From NCBI GenBank assembly GCA_020348065.1, contig CP070742.1:2761366-2801870 (forward strand): 40,505 nt of DNA, read 5' to 3'. Below are positions 8,099 to 17,476 of the stretch, piece after piece; within the stretch, counting starts at the first letter, position 1, and every line of letters begins with the position of its first letter. Both the position numbers and the translations under genes were made by a program. The notes beneath the pieces are model-generated. The model did no database searches, was not told where the DNA came from, and saw nothing but the letters and a program-made list of their open reading frames with translations. Source of the DNA: Candidatus Zixiibacteriota bacterium. GTDB lineage: Bacteria > Zixibacteria > MSB-5A5 > UBA10806.

Positions 8099-8571
8099 AC
8101 TGCACAAAACACAGAACTTTTCACCTCAGATTTTGCCCGGATTGAAATTGGTAAAGATTAAATCCTTTCCGATAATCGATTCTATTTCAGAAGTTTTTCT
8201 CTATTATCAAGTTCCCGATTCGGTTCGTTTTCCGAAAGTTATATATATTCGGGCTGCACAATTATAATGAGTACTTTTGATGTCAGAATACCTAAGACTA
8301 CGATTCTTGTTTGGGGAGGTTGAACAGTCTTATATCACTCCATTTTTGAATGAACAGGTTCTATTATCCGATTAAATTTGTGATATATCTTATTATCGGA
8401 AATTTCTGATTCTAAAAATGCTTGTTTTCGACATGCCATATTTAGAACATCTATCGGGAAACCGGGGCTCGACGAATTGTATCTTATTCAATTAGCTTCC
8501 CCCCATTGTTTGGACAGTTTTTGAGCTAAAATAAGGTGGTTTTTCCGCAAGTTGGGCTATATGAAAAAATT

Positions 8572-8604
8572 CTGAGACTCTCTTGAAAAAGATATCTTTC
8601 TCAG
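8572..8604 (-). terminator. Possible terminator after the response regulator gene
   Basis: On the minus strand CTGAGA and TCTCAG can pair around a long loop that itself can fold, followed by AATTTTTT. It overlaps the stop codon of the response regulator gene. The stem is short, so this is only a candidate. Confidence 0.35.
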
Positions 8605-9284
8605 TTTACCAGGAGCCTGTAACCTTTGCCATGAATTCCCATTATTTCAATGTTTTCATCGTCTTTGAGATATTTCCGTAACTTCGATATGAAAACATCC
8701 ATGCTACGGCTGCTGAAATAACTGGTATTGCCCCAGATTTCATGCAACGCTCTCTCCCTCGCCAAGGTCTGACCTTTGTGAACACAAAGGAGGAGCAAAA
8801 GATCTGATTCTTTTGGTGTGAGCTTAATCCTGCGTTGGGAGTTTTCCAGAATCTGCTTAACGTAATCGAATTTATATTTGCCTATTTTAAAACTGGACGG
8901 GGATATATTTTTATTCTCTACGCTTTTGCCTCTTTTTAGGACGGCGTGGATTCTCAGAAGCAACTCCTCCATGCTGAAGGGCTTGGTGATATAATCATCG
9001 CAGCCGATTTTAAAGCCCTCGATTTTGTCTTCTTGCATGGATTTGGCGGTGAGAAAAATAATAGGTAACAATTGATCGCTTTTTCTGATCTCTCTGGCAA
9101 AGGTGAAGCCATCCATTTTAGGCATCATGATATCCACCAGGCAAAGATCAAATTTTCCGGAATTGAATTCCTTCAATCCCTCAACGCCGTTGGTACAGAC
9201 AGTGACCTCGAATTCCCGCATGCGCAGATGCTCCTGCAAAAGAGCGCCGAGGTTGGGATCATCCTCCAGAAGCAGAATTCTCAT
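8601..9284 (-). CDS. OmpR/PhoB-family response regulator
   Basis: A receiver domain (residues 1-115) with acidic pair 'LEDD', phospho-acceptor Asp51 in 'CLVDIMMPKMDGF' and conserved Lys in 'YITKPF', followed by a winged-helix DNA-binding domain (about 130-227: 'KLTPKESDLLLLLC' through 'MGIHGKGYRLL'). The ATG at 9284 is preferred to one five codons upstream because it opens directly on 'MRILLLEDD'. It lies just downstream of the kinase gene, so the two are one transcription unit and almost certainly partners. OmpR-type regulators bind tandem direct repeats as dimers; such repeats occur at 11042-11077 upstream of the divergent ABC-export operon, the likely target. Confidence 0.95.
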   Translation of the reverse strand: MRILLLEDDPNLGALLQEHLRMREFEVTVCTNGVEGLKEFNSGKFDLCLVDIMMPKMDGFTFAREIRKSDQLLPIIFLTAKSMQEDKIEGFKIGCDDYITKPFSMEELLLRIHAVLKRGKSVENKNISPSSFKIGKYKFDYVKQILENSQRRIKLTPKESDLLLLLCVHKGQTLARERALHEIWGNTSYFSSRSMDVFISKLRKYLKDDENIEIMGIHGKGYRLLVN

Positions 9285-9300
9285 AGGAGTAAAACCCATT

Positions 9301-11001
9301 CTATCTCCCCACCGGGAGATGAATCGAAACCTTCGTTCCCTTCCCCGGATTGCTTTCCATATTTACGGTGCCGCCATGAGCCTCGACAATCAGTTTCACA
9401 TAGCTCAAACCCAGTCCGAACCCCTTGACGTCATGTTTGTTTCCTGTAGGCACCCGGTAATATTTATCGAACACCATTTTAGCCGCGGCGGGATCGATGC
9501 CGGGGCCTTTATCCTCAATACTTATGATGATACCGTTATTGATGTGCGCGGTTGTAATGGTTATTTCCGGAGCATCCTCGGAATATTTTACGGCGTTTTC
9601 GAGAATATTATGAATGACGTTGGATAGATGCACCCTGTCCGCCTCGATCATCGGGCTTCCCGACTCTAGATAGGTTCTGATAATGCCATTTCGATTCTCA
9701 ACCATGAGCGAAATATTCCCAACGGATTTACGGAGTAGATCGTGAATATCGATAGCGGTTTTTTCAAGTTTGAAATCTCCCTTTTCCAGGATCGCCATCT
9801 GCAGAATCTTATCCACCTGTTTTTTCATCCTGTCGGTTTCATCGCGGACAATGGAATTGAACCGCGATACCTCCTGTTTGTTGGAGATAATCTCCGGCCT
9901 TTCTATAGCCTCGCCTGCCAGCGATATGGTGGAGATGGGGGTCTTAAACTCATGCGTCATATTATTTATAAAGTCAACCAGCCGCACCGCGAAACGCTTT
10001 TGATAAATCATGGTTCGGACGGTATAGACAAAACATGCTACAACCACCAACATAAATAATATGGTCGATCCCAAGAGCGGACCGGCCTTTTTCAGCAGAT
10101 ATATATCTCTCCCCGGGAAAAACACCAAGAGCTCGTTTTGTGGAGCGATTATATCCCGGGGAAACAAACTCGCTTTGAACTCGGTATCAAGTAGTTCATC
10201 TTCGCTATCCGAGGGATCCCTTATCCGCAAAGTATCCTCTCCCGCGGTCCTGACGCCGAAACTGAAATCCAGATCGATGCCGGATTCATTCAGGGTATTT
10301 TCTAAAGTAGATCGAAGTTTTTCCGTGTCCACCCGTTTTTCTATCGGCTCCTTTTCGGATGTAGTAAGACGGTTTAAAATAGTCATCACCATTATGCTTT
10401 TTTCATCTCCGGTGATCCCCGGTTTATTCACCACCAAAGGCACTCCATCGACAATCTTGATATCGCATTGAATGCTGTCGGTGTTGAACTTATACATAAT
10501 ATCGGTATTACCCTGTATATAATCTTCCAGTACGAGTTGATGTTCTCCCGATGTTTTGAAAGTGTCCAACAGGGTTTTTTTGCCGCTGCCGTCGGCGACA
10601 AAAGCATAAACCGCCACATGCTGGGGGGTTTTGAGGTTATAGCTCAATACTCCGTCCTCAACCTTTACGTTACCCGAATCTTCCTCCGTGATTGAGTACG
10701 CCAATTTGTTTCCTATAGCCATCAATGAATCAACTTCGCAGTTAGGACTGCCGGCGGTTACCCATTTCTGCTTTTTCAATATTCCATCGGATGAGCTCAG
10801 TTGATTCAATGATTCGGATAGTTCATCCGATTCCAACTTCCCCACCACCGAGTTCAGGGCCACCATTACGTTGCGGTCAAATGCCTGACTTTTCTGTTCC
10901 AGCGCGAGGTTTATCAGGTAAGCTTGAAGCAGAACCAGGCCCACCATAGACATGACGATAAGCATAATTATCGTCCCGACAGCTTTTCCGGAAAGTTTCA
11001 T
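9301..11001 (-). CDS. Membrane sensor histidine kinase
   Basis: 566 residues from the ATG at 11001. A transmembrane helix near residues 9-32 and another at about 308-331 enclose a periplasmic sensor region of about 275 residues that I do not recognise. The HisKA box has His350 in 'NNMTHEFKTPISTIS'; the ATPase domain has the N box 'NVIHNILENAVKYSE', G1 'DKGPGID', and G2 'GFGLGLSYVK'. The layout (two TMs, no HAMP, kinase immediately after TM2) is common in Bacteroidetes-type kinases paired with OmpR-family regulators. A start 19 codons upstream is open but would lie inside the TTAACAT operator array, so it was rejected. It should phosphorylate the regulator encoded immediately downstream. Confidence 0.93.
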   Translation of the reverse strand: MKLSGKAVGTIIMLIVMSMVGLVLLQAYLINLALEQKSQAFDRNVMVALNSVVGKLESDELSESLNQLSSSDGILKKQKWVTAGSPNCEVDSLMAIGNKLAYSITEEDSGNVKVEDGVLSYNLKTPQHVAVYAFVADGSGKKTLLDTFKTSGEHQLVLEDYIQGNTDIMYKFNTDSIQCDIKIVDGVPLVVNKPGITGDEKSIMVMTILNRLTTSEKEPIEKRVDTEKLRSTLENTLNESGIDLDFSFGVRTAGEDTLRIRDPSDSEDELLDTEFKASLFPRDIIAPQNELLVFFPGRDIYLLKKAGPLLGSTILFMLVVVACFVYTVRTMIYQKRFAVRLVDFINNMTHEFKTPISTISLAGEAIERPEIISNKQEVSRFNSIVRDETDRMKKQVDKILQMAILEKGDFKLEKTAIDIHDLLRKSVGNISLMVENRNGIIRTYLESGSPMIEADRVHLSNVIHNILENAVKYSEDAPEITITTAHINNGIIISIEDKGPGIDPAAAKMVFDKYYRVPTGNKHDVKGFGLGLSYVKLIVEAHGGTVNMESNPGKGTKVSIHLPVGR

Positions 11002-11041
11002 ACTACCAATATACCTTATACGGAGGAATAAGTCACAGGTC

Positions 11042-11077
11042 TTAACATTTATTAACATTCCTTAACATAGATTAACT
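11042..11077. promoter_or_regulatory. Four direct TTAACA(T) boxes at exact 10-bp spacing (probable response-regulator operator)
   Basis: TTAACAT occurs at 11042, 11052 and 11062, and TTAACT at 11072, so the boxes fall on one face of the helix. They lie between the divergent histidine kinase and PDZ/ABC operons. OmpR-family dimers bind tandem direct repeats with one half-site per helical turn, and such a regulator is encoded next door, so autoregulation plus control of the export operon is the obvious inference. A -10-like TATGAAT lies at about 11110 before the PDZ gene. The array itself is seen directly; its function is inferred. Confidence 0.7.
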
Positions 11078-11148
11078 ACTCTATTTGATTCGTCACACGT
11101 ATACATTCCTATGAATAAAAAATTCTAATCCAAAGGAAGGATGTGAAA

Positions 11149-11988
11149 ATGATCAAAAAAATCGGATTTTGCGCTATCTGCCTGACCCTATTGCTATCGG
11201 GAGATATTCTTGGTGAAGGCGATTGTTCCGGTACATCGAAGGGATCGTCGGAAAAAGCCGGGGGTGTCGGGATGGTGGCATTTGAAAAGGGAAGCGTTAC
11301 CATTCTAAAGGAAACAGGATCTATCGTAGTCGGAGATAATGATGGCCTGGTAATCCAGGTTGCCGGGCCTAAAGAGGCCCGCACGAAAAAATATCAGGAC
11401 GTCGATCTCAAAGACAGCGACAGGGTCATCATGCTTAACGGCGACAGAGTGACTACCATAAAGGATTTCGAAGAGGGTTACAAGGCGATAGAAATCGGCA
11501 ACGACATAGAGCTGGGTGTCAAAAGGGATAAAATCATGATGATCGTTTCGTTTCCCAAGGCATCCCCGGACGATCTCCCCAAACTGCAGGCCATGATGAT
11601 ATCGGAGGAGGACGGCCAAATCAGGTCGGTCGAAACATCGGGCGATAACACAAACATCACCGCCATATCCTCCGAGGGATTAACCGCGATAAAGCCGGTG
11701 CCGGGCGCCGGCCTTGTGGTCGCGGAAAAAGAGGGTAATGTAACCGTCATGATGATCCTTCCCAACGCCGGGGAGTTGATGAAAGAAAATCAACTCCAGG
11801 AAGGCGATATCATTATATCATTGCAGGGCCGCGAGGTATCCTCATCTGAGCAATTTGCCGGTGAATATGAGGAGATTCCGGTGGGATCGAAAATATCGAT
11901 AAAGTATTCCCGTGACGGTGAAACCGGCATGTCGACGTCTACAAAACAGGAAACCTCCGGGGCCATGGAATTGAAAATTGAAAAATAA
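11149..11988 (+). CDS. Secreted tandem PDZ-domain protein
   Basis: 279 residues with a signal peptide ('KKIGFCAICLTLLLSGDILG') and two PDZ-like domains: about 70-135 ('DSDRVIMLNGDRVTTIKDFEEGY') and 180-255 ('LQEGDIIISLQGREVSS'). No protease domain follows, so it is likely a periplasmic binding or scaffold protein that grips peptides or partner proteins. The ATG at 11149 lies 7 bases after AAGGAAGGA; a GTG at 11143 is too close to that site. It opens an operon with a NEW3-domain protein, an ABC ATPase and two permeases, and lies just downstream of the TTAACAT array, so it is probably regulated by the divergent two-component system. Confidence 0.82.
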   Translation: MIKKIGFCAICLTLLLSGDILGEGDCSGTSKGSSEKAGGVGMVAFEKGSVTILKETGSIVVGDNDGLVIQVAGPKEARTKKYQDVDLKDSDRVIMLNGDRVTTIKDFEEGYKAIEIGNDIELGVKRDKIMMIVSFPKASPDDLPKLQAMMISEEDGQIRSVETSGDNTNITAISSEGLTAIKPVPGAGLVVAEKEGNVTVMMILPNAGELMKENQLQEGDIIISLQGREVSSSEQFAGEYEEIPVGSKISIKYSRDGETGMSTSTKQETSGAMELKIEK

Positions 11989-13504
11989 AAAATTATTTAA
12001 CGGCGCAATGAGAACATTCGCGACATATCTCTTTCTGTTAACCACTTTTTTACTTTCCGATACGATCTTTGGCCAGATCGGGCCTAATTTCAACCAGCGG
12101 GACGATACCTATCCCTTGCTGGGTTTAAAACGGGCCAAGGAAGCTTACGAAACGGCCAGGGGCGATTTTGAGAGAAGCAAAGAACTCCATGACAAACACC
12201 TGATATCGTCCGTCGAATTCGAACAGGCCAAAAACATGCTGGCCAATGCGGAGGTCAATTATCACCAATCGCTTCTAGCCGTACTTTTCGAAAAGCAGTA
12301 TGTCTCGGTTTCCCGGGCGGTCAAATACCACGCTCCCGACGGTTCAAGGCATGTTCGCCTGACGGTCGATAACACTTCCGGCGGAACGGCGGAATTTCAA
12401 AAGTTGCTGAATATAGAAGACGAGCTTTTCAAGTCTCTGCAGCCGGATATCATTAATAACGTCTATATTTCTCTGTTAAACGACGACCAGACCATCATCA
12501 GCCAGCCCTACGAGGCCAAGGTTGACGTTCTTCGCTGGGGAAAGCCTCAAAAAGTAGATTTCAGGCTTTTAGAGGATCTCGATGCCGTGACCGTATCGAT
12601 AATCTACGGCAACGGGACTCAGCGATTGATGAAGATTTTCCTGCAAAAAGACGCCACCGTCGATAAGGTGGCGGTTAGTTCGGAGCAGTTTTCGCAGGAG
12701 ATCGAGCTGGGGAAAAGCGCCACCTTCGATTTGTCGCTGGAGCTGTTCAGCGGCGCCAATAAGACCTACAGCTTCCTGGTGTTGAATCTGCCCAGGCAGA
12801 TCGGGCGGTTTTTCAAAGATCCGGCGGGCGATGCCAGGCTTAGCAGCGTAAAATTTACCGAAAGCTCTCACACCAAAAAAGCCGCCCTGGAAATCACGCT
12901 TCCGGATAGGCCCACAAATGATGTGCTTATGGATATCCCGATTGCGTTCTTCGTGGTCGTTGCACCGCGGGATTTGCTGGAAAAGTTCAACAATCCCGGC
13001 CAGGATAATTGGAATGAGGAAGATTTGAAAAAACTCGAGGTCGGTTATGTCCGGCTGGAGATGATCCCCCGAGGTAAAGGGCGTCTATTGGTCCGGACAC
13101 CTCAACTGTATCACGCCATCAATCCCGGCGAGAGCGCCAGGATGTACATCGAGATAATGAACGAGGGAAGTCATCGATTGGACAATATCGAGATCAGCGC
13201 CGATCTTCCCTTCAACTGGCGGAAAGACCTGAGCGACGAGGTTATCTCATCTCTGGATATCGGGGAGGAGATCCGGGTGGAGCTGGAATTTATCCCCCCC
13301 TCGGACGTCGCGGTCGGCAAATACGATATCCGTCTGAAGATAAGCGCCGTCTCCAACAATCAGCCGGTGTTAAGCGAAGACAAGAATTTTACAATTGAAA
13401 TACAGGCATCCGCCAACGTTTTTGGAACGGCGCTATTGACAATATTGATCGTGGGACTGGTGGCGGGAATAGTGGTGTTCGGCGTTCGCCTTTCGAAAAA
13501 ATAG
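11978..13504 (+). CDS. Membrane-anchored NEW3-domain protein with adaptor-like helical hairpin
   Basis: 508 residues from a TTG start that overlaps the previous gene by 11 bp; an ATG at 12008 is the alternative. It has a signal sequence (about 11-32), then a helical stretch (50-105, 'AKEAYETARGDFERSKEL' and 'LISSVEFEQAKNMLANAE') that resembles one strand of the coiled-coil hairpin in membrane fusion (HlyD-type) adaptors. A long beta-rich middle follows, then a NEW3/COG1470-type domain (about 375-475: 'INPGESARMYIEIMNEGSHR', 'LEFIPPSDVAVGKYDIRLK') and a C-terminal transmembrane helix (478-503). It is probably a periplasm-facing accessory subunit of the ABC system encoded downstream. The exact role is unknown. 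Confidence 0.78.
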   Translation: MKNKKLFNGAMRTFATYLFLLTTFLLSDTIFGQIGPNFNQRDDTYPLLGLKRAKEAYETARGDFERSKELHDKHLISSVEFEQAKNMLANAEVNYHQSLLAVLFEKQYVSVSRAVKYHAPDGSRHVRLTVDNTSGGTAEFQKLLNIEDELFKSLQPDIINNVYISLLNDDQTIISQPYEAKVDVLRWGKPQKVDFRLLEDLDAVTVSIIYGNGTQRLMKIFLQKDATVDKVAVSSEQFSQEIELGKSATFDLSLELFSGANKTYSFLVLNLPRQIGRFFKDPAGDARLSSVKFTESSHTKKAALEITLPDRPTNDVLMDIPIAFFVVVAPRDLLEKFNNPGQDNWNEEDLKKLEVGYVRLEMIPRGKGRLLVRTPQLYHAINPGESARMYIEIMNEGSHRLDNIEISADLPFNWRKDLSDEVISSLDIGEEIRVELEFIPPSDVAVGKYDIRLKISAVSNNQPVLSEDKNFTIEIQASANVFGTALLTILIVGLVAGIVVFGVRLSKK

Positions 13505-13524
13505 AAATCAAAAAAGAGGAAATC

Positions 13525-14304
13525 ATGAAAATGGAAAATGAAACCACTGACCGCCCCATGCTGGAAGCGGTCAATTTATCAAAAAGATATGATGACGGGG
13601 TCCTGGCCCTCGACGGTGTTTCCTTCGAGGTAAAACCGGGTGAGATATTCGTTATGCTGGGAGGTAACGGGGCAGGCAAAACCACCGCCCTAAACATATT
13701 CCTGAATTTTATAGATCCCACGGAGGGTGAGGCCAAAATAAACGGCATAATGACCCATTTCGATCCCTTAAAGGCCAAAGAACTGGTAGCGTTTGTTTCC
13801 GAAAACGTTATGCTTTATGAGAATTTTACCGCCATGCAGAATCTTGACTTCTTCGCCAGTATAGGGGGGAAAAATGTATACGGCGATAAGGACTATCGCG
13901 ACGCCCTGCTGCGGGTGGGATTGTTGGAAGAATCACACCATAAAAAGTTGAAAAACTTCTCCAAGGGTATGCGGCAAAAATGCGGCCTGGCGATAGCGAT
14001 AGTTAAAGACGCCCCCGCTATTCTTTTGGATGAGCCCACTTCCGGACTCGATCCCCAGGCCGGACACGAATTTATCAAGCTCCTGGATTCACTGCGGGGC
14101 GAAGGCCGGGCCATACTGATGTCCACTCACGACATATTCAGGGCCAGGGAGATCGCCGATACCATCGCCATTTTGAACCGGGGCAAAATCATTATGCAAA
14201 AAAAGGCCTCAGAAATCGCCGGACGGGATCTCGAGGACCTTTACCTGCAGTATATGGCGGGGCATAATTCCGAAGTCGAATCGCCTGCGATCGGGGGAGT
14301 ATGA
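13525..14304 (+). CDS. ABC transporter ATP-binding protein (ABC-2/GldA-like type)
   Basis: 259 residues with all nucleotide-binding motifs: Walker A 'GGNGAGKT' (46-53), signature 'NFSKGMRQK' (144-152), Walker B 'AILLDEP' (165-171), D-loop 'SGLD', and H-loop His202 in 'MSTHD'. The Q-loop position reads 'FVSENVMLYEN', as often seen in GldA-like ATPases. It energises the two membrane subunits encoded directly downstream. An AGAGGAA site precedes the ATG. The stop codon lies 1 bp before the start of the first permease gene, so translation is coupled. Confidence 0.95.
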   Translation: MKMENETTDRPMLEAVNLSKRYDDGVLALDGVSFEVKPGEIFVMLGGNGAGKTTALNIFLNFIDPTEGEAKINGIMTHFDPLKAKELVAFVSENVMLYENFTAMQNLDFFASIGGKNVYGDKDYRDALLRVGLLEESHHKKLKNFSKGMRQKCGLAIAIVKDAPAILLDEPTSGLDPQAGHEFIKLLDSLRGEGRAILMSTHDIFRAREIADTIAILNRGKIIMQKKASEIAGRDLEDLYLQYMAGHNSEVESPAIGGV

Positions 14305-14305
14305 T

Positions 14306-15721
14306 ATGCTGAGGATATTGGCTAAAAAAGAGGTGCGAGAGATACTGGGCTCCATGAAGTTCGTGATTACCTTCAGCGCCTGCGCGGTATTAATATTGCT
14401 TTCGTTCTATATGGGAGCGGAAAATTACTCCCTGAGCCGGGCACAATATGAAGCCGTTATGGCGCAAAACATGGAAAGGCTGGAGGGTTTGACAGATTGG
14501 TTCTCGGTCAGAAGCCAGCGTGTTTTTCTCCCGCCGCAGCCGCTGGCATCCCTGGTCAACGGCGTTTCCAACGATATCGGCCGCACCATAGAGGTTGAGG
14601 GCCGAGGAGAGTTAACCGCCGATGACAGCCGTTACAACGACGACCCTATATTCGCGATTTTCCGTTTTCTTGATCTCGATTTTATATTCGGGACGATCCT
14701 GTCGCTGTTCGCCATTCTTCTGGGATATAACACCATCAGCGGCGAGAAGGAACAGGGCACGCTGAGACTGGCGCTGTCCAATCCCATTTCGAGGAACCTG
14801 TATATTCTCGGTAAATTACTCGGTTCGGGAATCGCCCTTGTCGTCCCGCTGGTCATCGCCATGTTGATAGGATGCCTGCTGCTGGTCATACTTCAGCATC
14901 CCATGTCCGGCGAGGATTGGTTACGGTTAGCCATTATTATTATCACCGGCCTTTTTTACGCCGGGGTATTCCTCACCCTGTCCCTGTTCATTTCCTCGGT
15001 TACCTATAGGTCCTCCAACTCCTTTCTGCTTTTGTTATCCATCTGGATCTTCAGCGCCCTCATCATACCCAGGGCCTCTGTCCTGCTCGCCGGTCGAGCC
15101 GTAGATGTTCCTGGTATCGACGAGAACATTTCTCAAAAAGCGAAGTATAGTTCGCAGCTGTTCAAAGAGGAACTGGCAAAAATATCTCAATTCCAACCCG
15201 CTAGTTCGGGCGATCCCGAGAAAATGGTAAATGAATTCAACAGGTTTATGGAGGATATCGCCGATGAGCGCGAGAAAAAACAAAATGAATTCAACGCTCG
15301 AATAAACGAGGCTCGCAACAATAAACTCAGGAGGCGGGAGAGACTTTCCTTCAACCTCGCCAGGATTTCCCCCTCGACATCTATGACACTGGCCGCCACC
15401 GCCATGGCCGGAACCTCTCTGGATCTGAAGGATCATTTTGTGGACGAGGTTTCAAAATACCAGAAGGCCTTTGGCGATTTCATGGTTAATAAAACAGGAT
15501 CAAAACCAGGCGACAGAATGATGATGATGAAAATAAAGTTGGGCGACGAGGAAGAACCCGAACAGATCGACCCTAACGAACTGCCCGTATTCCGGTATCA
15601 ATCCGTTTCACTGGCTCAATCCGTCAAATCGTCATTACCCGACCTGGGCTTGCTGGCGATTTATAACCTTTTATTTATCGCCGGTTCATTCCGGGCCTTC
15701 GGGCGGTACGATCTTAGATAA
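14306..15721 (+). CDS. ABC-2 type permease, subunit 1
   Basis: 471 residues: an N-terminal transmembrane helix ('FVITFSACAVLILLSFYMG'), a long extracytoplasmic loop, a cluster of five membrane helices (about 125-260) with the ABC-2 hallmark 'ISGEKEQGTLRLALSNPISR', a second large soluble loop with a charged helical part (290-350), and a final TM helix. This is the layout of ABC2_membrane_2/DUF3526-type permeases. It begins with 'MLRILAKKEVREILGS', like the next gene, its paralogue. A GGGGGAG ribosome site lies 6 bases before the ATG. It probably forms a heterodimer with subunit 2; the substrate is unknown. Confidence 0.9.
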   Translation: MLRILAKKEVREILGSMKFVITFSACAVLILLSFYMGAENYSLSRAQYEAVMAQNMERLEGLTDWFSVRSQRVFLPPQPLASLVNGVSNDIGRTIEVEGRGELTADDSRYNDDPIFAIFRFLDLDFIFGTILSLFAILLGYNTISGEKEQGTLRLALSNPISRNLYILGKLLGSGIALVVPLVIAMLIGCLLLVILQHPMSGEDWLRLAIIIITGLFYAGVFLTLSLFISSVTYRSSNSFLLLLSIWIFSALIIPRASVLLAGRAVDVPGIDENISQKAKYSSQLFKEELAKISQFQPASSGDPEKMVNEFNRFMEDIADEREKKQNEFNARINEARNNKLRRRERLSFNLARISPSTSMTLAATAMAGTSLDLKDHFVDEVSKYQKAFGDFMVNKTGSKPGDRMMMMKIKLGDEEEPEQIDPNELPVFRYQSVSLAQSVKSSLPDLGLLAIYNLLFIAGSFRAFGRYDLR

Positions 15722-15740
15722 GTTACGAATGGAGATTGCC

Positions 15741-17195
15741 ATGTTCTCGATATTGATAATAAAAGAGTTGAGGGCCATAATATACAGCCCCAAGTTTACC
15801 GTAACCTTCGCGGTTTGCGCTGTTTTGATGCTGTTAAGCGTTTATATCGGTATAAATGAATATAACCGATCGGTTATTCAATACCGAACCGCACAGGAAC
15901 TTGCGGAACAGCGAATGACTGAAACCACCGCCTGGCCTAACCTGATCAACAAGGCCCAGAGAGAACCGAACCCCTTGCAGATTTTTGCCGGGGGATTGAA
16001 TTATGATATCGGCAGGTGGTCTTTGATAAACCGCGAAGACAGCATAAAACTGCAACATACCCATTATTCCGACAATCCCATTTACGCTGTATTCCGCATT
16101 ATCGATTTCTCATTTATAGTGCAGTTTATATTGACCCTTTTCGCCATCCTGTTTACCTTTGACGCCGTCAACGGGGAGCGGGAAAAAGGAACCCTGCAGC
16201 TGGTTTTCTCCAATCCGGTGTCCCGGGCTAAATATCTTTTGGCAAAATGCGCAGGATCGTGGTTGGGCCTGGTGATTCCCATCTCGATACCCGTTCTTTT
16301 GAGCCTGCTTTTGGTCGTTTTATTCAAAGTCCCCCTGGACGGTGGCGACTGGATAAAGATCATTTCATTTCTGGGATTATCTCTGTTTTTGTTTTCTTTT
16401 TTCATAGTGCTGGGGGTATTTATATCGACGCTCATACGGCGATCCAATATCTCTTTTTTAACTTCCCTGGTTATCTGGGTAGTACTGGTTCTCATCATCC
16501 CTCGAGCCGGGGTGCTGGCGGCCGGTCAGATAGTTTATGTACCGCGGGTGGCGGAGATCGAGGGACGGCGGAACGCCTTCGCCAAAGATAAATGGGCCCA
16601 ATTCGAAGCTAAAATGGAAAATACCTGGATAGAACGCAGCGCCGAATCCGGAGGAGGATGTTCATCGGCCAGCGACGAAAAACTCTGGCAATGGATGAAG
16701 GAGGATGACGCCGCCAGGAAGAAAGTGGAAATCGAAATCGAGGACTATTACGCTAAACTGAAAGAGGATTTGCGCAGGCGGAAGGCAGTCCGCGAGAGAT
16801 CCGCCGCAGCGATATCCAGAATTTCCCCCGCCTCCGCGTACCAGCTGGCGGCAATGTCGCTGACCGATACCGATGTCTCCTTGAAAACCAGGTACGAGGA
16901 TTCCATGAATTCCTACAGAACGCTGTTTAACGATTATATTGACAATAAAGCCGAAGATGCGGGCCCAACCGGACAAATCATGATAAAGGTATCATCCGAG
17001 GACGGTTTCGATATGTCGTCTTTTGATAGCGATCAATCACTTGACCTGAGCGGGCTCCCCCGCTTTCGGCATCCTGATAGAAGTTTCTCCGAGTCTTTTT
17101 ATCCGGCCATAATCGATTTCGGCATTCTGGGTATATATACGATACTGGCTTTCATTGGTGCGTTTTTCAGGTTTTTAAAATATGATATAGAATAA
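15741..17195 (+). CDS. ABC-2 type permease, subunit 2 (paralogue of subunit 1)
   Basis: 484 residues from the ATG at 15741, preferred over one at 15729 because GGAG lies 6 bases upstream and the protein then starts 'MFSILIIKELRAIIYSPKF', matching subunit 1. It has the same plan: N-terminal TM, extracytoplasmic loop, helix bundle with 'VNGEREKGTLQLVFSNPVSR', large soluble loop rich in charged helices (about 285-365), and C-terminal TM. The large loops, unusual in simple exporters, may contact the PDZ and NEW3 proteins on the periplasmic side. Last gene of the operon; a gene-poor spacer follows and I see no clear terminator. Confidence 0.9.
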   Translation: MFSILIIKELRAIIYSPKFTVTFAVCAVLMLLSVYIGINEYNRSVIQYRTAQELAEQRMTETTAWPNLINKAQREPNPLQIFAGGLNYDIGRWSLINREDSIKLQHTHYSDNPIYAVFRIIDFSFIVQFILTLFAILFTFDAVNGEREKGTLQLVFSNPVSRAKYLLAKCAGSWLGLVIPISIPVLLSLLLVVLFKVPLDGGDWIKIISFLGLSLFLFSFFIVLGVFISTLIRRSNISFLTSLVIWVVLVLIIPRAGVLAAGQIVYVPRVAEIEGRRNAFAKDKWAQFEAKMENTWIERSAESGGGCSSASDEKLWQWMKEDDAARKKVEIEIEDYYAKLKEDLRRRKAVRERSAAAISRISPASAYQLAAMSLTDTDVSLKTRYEDSMNSYRTLFNDYIDNKAEDAGPTGQIMIKVSSEDGFDMSSFDSDQSLDLSGLPRFRHPDRSFSESFYPAIIDFGILGIYTILAFIGAFFRFLKYDIE

Positions 17196-17476
17196 ATCTG
17201 ACTTTCACAATAGCAAGACCTGCTCAATATGTGATACGACTATCGGAGGCAGGACAGTGCCCTTGTTTGGGATGATTTTAAGTAAGCCATATTTACATGG
17301 CGGAGAGCAAGGTATATTTTTATAAAAAATTAATAAAACATACTTTGTTATGTTTGCAGATGTATTATGAAGGATATGCAGCATAAACAAGTAGAAAGCT
17401 TGCTGAGGGCAATAAGACAATACGCCCGGTGATACTTATAACGAATATATATATCAGTAACTTACAACAAAATAAG

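Larger units (their letters stand above)
7876..8600. other. Gene-poor spacer, 725 bp
   Basis: No supported gene on either strand; the open frame at 7884-8099 ends inside a terminator and looks random. It contains a strong minus-strand hairpin terminator (8050-8078) and a repeat piece next to it (8079-8098). The stretch 8150-8560 is AT-rich and shows no recognisable feature. Confidence 0.6.

Noticed and set aside
7884-8099. 71-codon open frame on the plus strand
   Set aside because: Its last codons are the terminator hairpin and repeat; no protein-like pattern.
11002-11058. Upstream start for the histidine kinase
   Set aside because: It would place the start of translation inside the TTAACAT boxes; the ATG at 11001 opens directly before the first membrane helix.
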